Assembly (NCBI GenBank): GCA_030141605.1
Contig: JAQGDQ010000919.1
Location: forward strand, 16,448 to 80,447
Reading direction: 5' to 3'
Source: Tubiluchus corallicola
Lineage: Eukaryota; Priapulida; Priapulimorpha; Priapulimorphida; Tubiluchidae
Length of the DNA stretch: 64,000 nt
The notes below the pieces were generated by a model. The model worked only from the letters and a program-made list of their open reading frames with translations. It ran no database searches and had not been told where the DNA came from. The translations under genes were made by a program, and so were the position numbers. This document shows, one piece after another, positions 51,650 to 60,600 of this stretch (position 1 is the stretch's first letter; each line of letters begins with the position of its first letter).

Positions 51650-54600
51650 CTATAATAAAATATATATTATTATAGTATATATATATTATAAGTATACTGA
51701 TCAGTCTGTAAAGCACGGAACTAACCCATTCATATCTGCGTAGTGTATTTCATAAAAAATAGATGTCAAATCATTCAAGGATCAGCTATTGTAATTTTTG
51801 TTAGGTGTATTACATTTATTAGTAGATGTATTTTCTACTGCTTCGACGGTGTATAGTTTCGCACATTTCGTGTAAACGCAATACCGTGTCCTTCAGTAAC
51901 ATTTCCACTGAAGTTCATCCACCCACATAAGGAGGACAGTCACAGCTTTTGTCATAAATGTTTCACTTTCAACTGGTGTCACAGTTGTTTAGGGTTCATT
52001 CACATAGTTTCAGTCATTTGGTCAATGACCGACCTAGCTTTTAAAACTGCGCGTGAAAAGAATTGCTTTATTGCCTTTTTGTTTGCACATTTGGGTTTCT
52101 TTTCAAGTCGCTTTATTAATTGTTCCATGTACCTGAATTACTGACATTTTAAATTTAATGTAACCTCATAGTAATACTGTTACTTTTATACTTATGTACT
52201 GTACACGGAACGTTATAAATATATTGATTTTTTAGGTATAAATATAGTGCAGCTATAAATATATTGTTTTTAGGTATACTGTAGTACTGACTGCACTATA
52301 TTATACTTAAAGAAACAATATGTTTGTAATGTTCTGTCATGCTTTTTTGGGGTTGGAAAAATAAAAAAATTAAGTTAGACTAAGACCACAATAACAATCC
52401 TACATTCTAGAAGTCTAATGTAACATAATCTATTTAACAACACATTCTTTTTAAGCTGCTTGTTCATGACTTAAACATTGCAATCGCAAAAGTAATTTAA
52501 ATTAAATGAAAACTTTGTATGTGCGCCAAAGAAATCCGCACTGTTTATGTACCTGTCGTTTTGCTTACCGCTTGTGGTGTGTTAACATTACAACGTGTGC
52601 ATAATTTCTTGACGCCACGTTGAACGGTACTAATATGATAAGATCGATAAAAATCGTTGACTTAAAGCACAATTTAAATCGTGCATGTAAATCAAAGGAG
52701 GTCATTGCTGTCTTTCCAGCTGTAGGCTTTGTGAAAACCAAGTAACATAATCTGTTTACGTTTGATTCTGCTTAAACTGCTTGTTCATCATTTTGATCAA
52801 AGATCGATCAAAGTTTGGTAAACTATAAAGTTTGTTATGATTGTTAAATTAAATGAAATGCTTCTGCCCGAAAACCTTAATATAGCTGCCTTAGGAACTA
52901 ATGATCTGTTGAAGTCGTTATTATTCGGAAAAGATTTATTTAACTATGTTGCTAACTGTAAAATATTCCAATGCATACATGACTTTATATTATGTACTAA
53001 ACGCTTCCAGTAGTTTCTATCTGATATGAAATGCATCAGTCTTAAATATTCGTGCATTAATATTTTCTAACCGTCATTTTCTACTAATGCCTAATGTAAT
53101 CTTGTAGTAAAACTTGTCAGCTTGTGTAGTTATAGTCTATTCTTGCTGTAAATGTTTTTGTAAATAGTGTATAAAGTCTGTTGTGGTGAGGATCCTAAAT
53201 CATGTTGTTCAAACTGTCTGATCCAATCCTATAATAAATTATGTTTAAACTAAAGTTTGATAGCATAATATTACTACTTATATACTTTTACTATAATACT
53301 AATTATAGCTACTTTATACTGGTATACTAACAGCGTGTACGCAATTTTGCAGCCGTGAGTCAAAATACACACCGAAGTTGAACTATGATGAGGCAAAATT
53401 TGAAGATTATAACAATAAACAACCAAAGTCGAACACGTGTCAAGAACATTTCAATGAGAATCTAAAATTATCACCAGGTCTGAAAAGTTTTGAACAAAAA
53501 CTGACATTTCGGTGATTTTTGCAAGGTCTTAACGAAACCATGTTCACTAAAATGTGGCAGTGAGTTTTGATGATCACACATGACTCATTGTTGATGAACA
53601 TTTTAATTTTTACTTATATTGCCTTTAATAAAATGGCTTCACGTCGAGAGTGAATCGTCTGTTTTGGGGCTTTAAATGAAATGCTGCACGTCTGTTTTGA
53701 AAATGCTGAAGTCTGTTTTGTTTGCTTATAATAAGCAATACCACTTGAATACTTGATGTTAAAGTAATTATGCCTGAAGGGTCATTATAAATTTAAGTTA
53801 CTCAAATAATTTTTAAAATGTAGTTACTTAGAACACTTTCAACTTAATTTACTAGTTAACAACCGTCATTCAAGTATTAAACAAAGAGACATTGTGCACT
53901 TAACATTAGTACACCACAAATACTTTTTCTTCGAAATATTATTTATAAACTTCCACCTCTCAGGGGCTTTAGGTGCCGTAATAACATTTCACTTCATGAC
54001 GTCAGCGAATTTTAATTAGTTGTTGAGGATGATGTTAAAAAATCGTGTACGTAATTAGGTCACGGAGCTTTGACATTCTGATTAGTTACTTGTTTCTTTT
54101 GGGTAATTAAAGAAATCTTACTGCTTAGTAATTAATTATGATGATTTCATGGCATAGTGAGGAAATAACAAGTCACTCAGTATGTTGGGTTTATTTTACT
54201 GTTATCACTTAAACTGTTTGTGGTGTTCTAGAGGAAAGAACAAGTCACTCGGTATGTTGGGTTCATTGTACTGTTATCACTTAAACTGTTTGTGGTGTGC
54301 TAGAGGAAAGAACAAGTCACTCAGTATGTTGGGTTCATTTTACTGTTATCACTTAAACTGTTTGTGGTGTTCTATAGGAAAGAACAAGTCACTCAGTATG
54401 TTGGGTTCATTTTACTGTTATCACTTAAACTGTTTGTGGTGTGCTATAGGAAAGAACAAGTCACTCAGTATGTTGGGTTTATTTTACTGTTATCACGTAA
54501 ACTGTTTGTGGTGTGCTAGAGGAAAGAACAAGTCACTCGGTATGTTGGGTTCATTGTACTGTTATCACTTAAACTGTTTGTGGTGTGCTAGAGGAAAGAA

Positions 54601-57600
54601 CAAGTCACTCAGTATGATGGGTTTATTTTACTGTTATCACTTAAACTGTTTGTGCTGTGCTAGAGGAAAGAACAAGTCACTCAGTATATTGGGTTCATTT
54701 TACTGTTGTCACTTAAACTGTTTGTGGTGTGCTAGAGGAAAGAACAAGTCACTCAGTATGATGGGTTTATTTTACTGTTATCACTTAAACTGTTTGTGCT
54801 GTGCTAGAGGAAAGAACAAGTCACTCAGTACGTTGGGTTCATTTTACTGTTATCACTTAAACTGTTTGTGCTGTTCTAGAGGAAAGAACAAGTCACTCAG
54901 TATGATGGGTTTATTTTTACTGTTATCACTTAAACTGTTTGTGCTGTGCTAGAGGAAAGAACAAGTCACTCAGTATATTGGGTTCATTTTACTGTTGTCA
55001 CTTAAACTGTTTGTGCTGTGCTAGAGGAAAGAACAAGTCACTCAGTATATTGGGTTCATTTTACTGTTGTCACTTAAACTGTTTGTGGTGTGCTAGAGGA
55101 AAGAACAAGACACTCAGTATGTTGGGTTCATTTTACTGTTATCACTTAAACTGTTTGTGGTGTGCTAGAGGCAAGAACAAGTCACTCAGTATATTCGGTT
55201 CATTTTACTGTTGTCACTTAAACTGTTTGTGGTGTTCTAGAGGAAAGAACAAGTCACTCAGTATGTTGGGTTCATTTTACTGTTATCATTTAAACTTAGA
55301 AAAATATAACTAAGAAATTTGCAAAGAACTGCCTATAAAGCATAAATGTAGAATATACTACCTCTGAAATTTTCAGGCGTGGTGGTTGCCACCATTCACT
55401 TCAAAATCACGATGTGAATTTCGTGAACTTAAGCTAATTCAAATTTCTGCAACTTACTTTATGCTCACGCAAAGATATTACAGAATTAGCTATCTAATTT
55501 CTTTATAATAACATATTATACTTTTAGTGAAGATTGACAGTGCGCTACTTTTCTTCAGGATGAATGACGTCATTGAAAGAAGAATGGGAATTGAAAATGG
55601 CGCCCAAGCATGAAGTGATCGCGACTTTAAAGTGATTTTACAAACGAGGCGCTTATTGGAGTTTTATTACTAAATGCTACTAACGTTTTTCCCGAATAAA
55701 CCTGACTTCCTAAAAGGCTTGGCATTTCCTTTAACTAAAAAGATACTAACGCTACAAGAACTAATACTGCGAACAGAATTGCTATGTCATTTATTCTGGG
55801 AACAGCATTGCTATGTCATTTATACTGCGAGCAGCATTGCTGTGTCATTTATACTGCGAACAGAATTGCTATGTCATTTGTACTATAGAACAGCATTGCT
55901 GTGTCATTTATACTGCGAACAGCATTGCTATGTCATTTGTACTATAGAACAGCATTGCTGTGTCATTTATTCTGGGAACAGCATTGCTATGTCATTTATT
56001 CTGGGAACAGCATTGCTATGTCATTTATTCTGGGAACAGCATTGCTATGTCATTTATTCTGGGAACAGCATTGCTATGTCATTTATTCTGGGAACAGCAT
56101 TGCTATGTCATTTATTCTGGGAACAGCATTGCTATGTCATTTGTTCTGGGAACAGCATTGCTATGTCATTTATTCTGGGAACAGCATTGCTATGTCATTT
56201 ATTCTGGGAACAGCATTGCTATGTCATTTATTCTGGGAACAGCATTGCTATGTCATTTGTTCTGGGAACTTTACTGCTGGCGCTGTTTGGCTAGATCATT
56301 ATACCGGAGTGAGAGTCGTGTTTCCCGGGTTTGTGGCCAGAGCAAACCGAATAATATTATCCAGTACATAATGGGAAGTAGGCTTGGTAAACAACGTTTG
56401 ACCTTGTTCTATTGATGGCTGCTGATCGATAATGTTTAGTCTGGATTCCTGCATCCCATTGTGGAGGTTTGCACTGTCGGTTCTTTTCAAAGCGTAGATT
56501 GTTGATTGTTTGTCTCTGTTGTTTGTGTTTGTTTACTGTTTGTTTTAGAGTTAGTCATTTCTTGCCAAAGCCAAGGACACGTCGCACTACCGCTGTATTT
56601 TTTAGTGAACGTGCTTTAAGGAGGCGTCTGGACGTTTTCTTCAAGATTTCTATTTCTCGCTACAAGGTGGCGCCAGATGTATGAAACATTGTCAGACCAC
56701 GTGGCTTGTTACGGCATACTAAGGCTAAATAACTTTTATGAAGAACTTACCCAGTGTATTTTTCTGCATTTCCTACATAAGTAAAAAACACTTTGATAAT
56801 TCTAAACTTTACTTCTATACCTTGTAAGTAAATATAAGCTACTACAATTTATTTTCAGGCTTTGAAACCTATTTCGGGTATATTCTGTTTCCTGGTCACC
56901 GAGGCAAGAGAGACAACTGCATTGGAGATGCCAGACCACGAAAATTCTTTTGTACTCAAGGTACTTTAAGTTGTTCAATTCACTCAGAAAAACACAAAAA
57001 ACAACTTCTAATTTTATCACAAAAATTAATCTAATTAATCTGTGGTAGCATTTGCTCATTTTTTTTCAGTACAGAGTTGAACGTCGTTTTATTTTTCATT
57101 GAAAGTTTGGGAACTCTGCTTGCTGCAATTCCAAAAATGGGTTTTTTCCCTCAGTGATATACAAGTACACGTACAAAGTACATTTGTAATGATGGCTAGT
57201 TAGTTTTTTGCTTGCAGTATCCCTGAACAATGTGACCACGACTATTGCAGCAGGGTTGTGTTAGTTTATCATTACTTTTTTCTTTGATTTATGTTAAAAG
57301 CTACGTTAAAATAAAGTTCATAATGCTTTCATTATAAATGTCGCATTTGCCAATTTTTTTAGGGAGGAACAGGGCCGTCTTAATATCATTATAGGTCCCC
57401 GGGCAAAGTAGTGCATTGGCACTTGTCTACATAACTACTCGCAGGAATAAAATGTAAAAGGTCAATAAAATTGTTTGGCATGCTTCTGTCCAGAAGACAA
57501 TGGAGTGTGCGCCAAGAGAGTCAGCTATTGATCACACTGATGGAGCTGCAGCGTCGACTGTGGCTGAGCAGTGGAATCCCTTGAACGTCTCCAGGGCACA

Positions 57601-60600
57601 TGCCTGGGAAAGGTGTTTGGAGATCCTGAGTTGCCCAGACAACAGGAACCCCCTCTCTTCCTCTATGGTGTAGTCCAAAGGAAAGCAGAGCGATACGTTT
57701 GGCACCAGGTTGGCTGCCGGAGTCAGTGAGCATGCTGCACTGGTCCGCCTTTGGGGCTCCACTCCTGATTTGGAAGGTTTATCCTCTACACGTGACCATT
57801 GGGTCGCTTGACCTGCCCCGCCCTCTGGCCGTTGGCTGCTTGTGCAGCTCCTCCGCCTAGTGTCGAGATACAGTATTTGCATCCCGCAAGCCTACAGCAC
57901 CTGGTATTCCTAGGTGTAAACTGTCACTCATCCAAGTACTAACCAGGCTCTGTGTTGCTTAACTTCGGTGATCAGACGAGAACCGGTGTTTTCGACGTGA
58001 TTTGGCCGTAGGCATAAACTAAAGATATATTTATTGCATTGGTACTTTTAACAAAATCAGCGTTTAAACATTAAAAAACATGCTGTACAACAAAGATTAA
58101 TCAACACAAACATTTGAACAATATAACGTGAGTCTTGAAAAACTCAAAAATTTCAACATGTAAATGATAGTCAATTCGTAAACCATGCAGACGGTGGTGG
58201 TTATACAATAACGAATGTTTGTAGTTTAGTATAGTATGGTATTTATTGGCAGCAAATCACAACATACACAGATTGGCATAGGGCCTCTACGCTTGTGGGG
58301 CCCACGGACAACTGCTTTAAGATGGCCCTGTGCCGTCTATGTTTTACAACCTGTTTTTAATTCTTATATCTGTCACGGTATCTCCTGCTGTCCACTGAGT
58401 AAAAAATACTAAAGTTCCTTGCATTTACATGACATTGTGTATAAAAAAGTTTAATTTTATTGCATTAGTTATAAACCTAGTTATATTTGAATTAGTTACT
58501 AAATTATGTAAGTCATAAGTCATTTATTCCACATTACACATTTACAATATCTAGTGAAAGGGCCTACAATGAACATAATGCAAATAAGAAATACTGCACA
58601 GGAAAAGCCTCACACACTGTTCACTTATATACGAATGTAAATGTGTTGGGGGCAATCAAAAAGCAGGGCTTGTTAGATTGTCCCACACAGTGATAGAAAA
58701 AAAAGTAATGGAAATAATCTGAAAATTTGAAGTGAATGGTATGATAAAGAAAACATTTAGTGCTTAAAATGGAATGATGTAATGAATGATGCTCATATAT
58801 GAGATAATATAAAACATAGAAAGACTATTATTTGTTAATAGTATGTAAAATTAAGATAACTTGATTAAGCTAACATGGATAACATCATTTCACAGGCTGA
58901 GAACAGAATGGAATACGTGATCGAAGCCTCTGACATTGACGACATGAGGGAGTGGCTAGCTATGGTGCGATATTGTATGAAGCCAACAAATCGTGAAGGA
59001 AGCCCTAGTAACTTTACGTAAGTACAAGATAGACGCTTTTTGACTAGCACTTTAGTTGATTAAGTTTAAAAGGTGGCATTGACGATTTGTGCTGTCAATG
59101 CGGCGTGGTAGTGCGATTTGTGCGGTCAATGCGGCGTGGTGGTCATGCGGATGGCAGGAGAAAGTTTGAACTGTTTGCCTTCAAATTAACTTGTCATAGA
59201 CGTATTTAGACATTTTTGCATTGCCAGAATGGTAACGTTTTACTTCATAGCATTTTATTTTACTTTAACTGTTGTGTTTTGTTTCTCTTGGAAGGCTCGT
59301 AGAGAAAACCAGAAAACACTTCGTCAAATTAAACTAGTTTATTAAGCCAGAATTCTGCAACACAAAAGTATGAAGGAACGCAAAATGATTACACTAAACG
59401 TGAAAATCTGGAAAACGTTTGAGTGTATCTGAAAATACAAGTATTCAAGAGAATGTGTAAGTGGCGTCCGTGTGAAATCTGCGAGTGTCTCTCTCAGCGG
59501 CCTGCTTCAACTTATATAGGGTGCCAGGGAACATTCTAGACGTTTCTTTCTAGAACATTCTACAAGGTAAGACGATTATTCTAATGGAACATTCTACAAT
59601 GTTCTATTTAATTCTAATAGATGCCAGCGATATCCACAACATTAACGTTTTAGCAGTGCCCAGTTAGTATGCCCATGTTTGTATCAGTAACCTATGTATT
59701 TGTGACTTATTTTAGGCGACCAAGATTGCCCAGTGCGGACGGAGATCTTGGCCGATTACGAAGAGGTAAGAAAAATAAAGCTTTATTATAAAACTGAAAT
59801 AGCTTCAAAATAGTGAAACGGCTGCAAAATATCGCACAACTCGAAATAGCCGCAAGATGTCTATTTTCGTTTTCGATGGAAACCGTGATTTTAATGAATT
59901 CTTAGATGGTTGCTGTGATATTTCACAATTTGATATTTAGATGCGAGAAAACCTTTTCATCCGTCGTCTAAATTTGCATCAGCAAATTACTCCTGGTTTC
60001 CATTTCTGGAATGTTTCACGCAAATTTCCAACAATAATTTAGCCAATTATCCTGCATACGATGTAATATACCGGCTATAAATTTCTTGTGTGGGAATCAC
60101 AAATATCACCTCTTCATATTTAGCAAATGTCACTGCCTGTCTCATCTCAGGTTACTCGTAGGCCGTGATTTTGTGTAGCTGTTGCGTAATGTTCATTTAA
60201 TGACTGTAAGGGGGGTGGGAAAGGTGGGTGTTGAGCACGGGGGTTAGCGACTGATCTGCTGAGTTATGCCCGATGAAGCCGTTAACTCTGGTTTCCTTTC
60301 TCATAGATACGAGAGAAAAATGGTTATGGCAAAATCAATGCGGGGCTTGAATCTGTTTTTCTATTGGCTGCTGTTCCCCTATTTTATATTCCTGAGATGA
60401 AAAGCTCAAGGTCAAGGTCGCACAAGGTCACGGTATTATTTACACTATAATTAGACCTTCTTTTGTACTAGCGGCTGCTTAATATTCCTGTAAAGCAAGA
60501 GCAAGCTACGTCAAGCTAGCAAAATTCAGGCCAAGCTTAGGTTTGCTAGTCTGCTGGTTGCTAGTCACGAGGTCAAGGTCAATGCAAATTTGACGCTGGG

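Larger units (their letters stand above)
57370..58330. mobile_element. hAT-like non-autonomous element carrying a 5S-derived insert
   Basis: CAGGGCCGTCTTAA at 57370 and TTTAAGATGGCCCTG ending at 58330 are inverted. The inner parts (gtccccgggcaaag; ggggcccacggacaactg) resemble each other. No 8-bp duplication is visible. SH2B intron 2. Confidence 0.5.

Noticed and set aside
54182-55313. 256-codon open frame of 24-residue cysteine-containing repeats (GLFYCYHLNCLWC...) that looks like a repetitive secreted protein
   Set aside because: It is the 72-bp satellite read in its open frame. Substitutions do not favour synonymous sites, an extra T breaks it, and the unit is made from a MITE terminus.
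55674-56415. Three overlapping frames of SGNSIAMSFILGTALLCHLFWE-type repeats resembling membrane proteins
   Set aside because: A 29-bp tandem repeat read in three frames.
57521-57882. 116-codon minus-strand gene
   Set aside because: Lies in the body of a repeat headed by 5S-like sequence; no recognisable domain or splice evidence. Kept only as an element feature.
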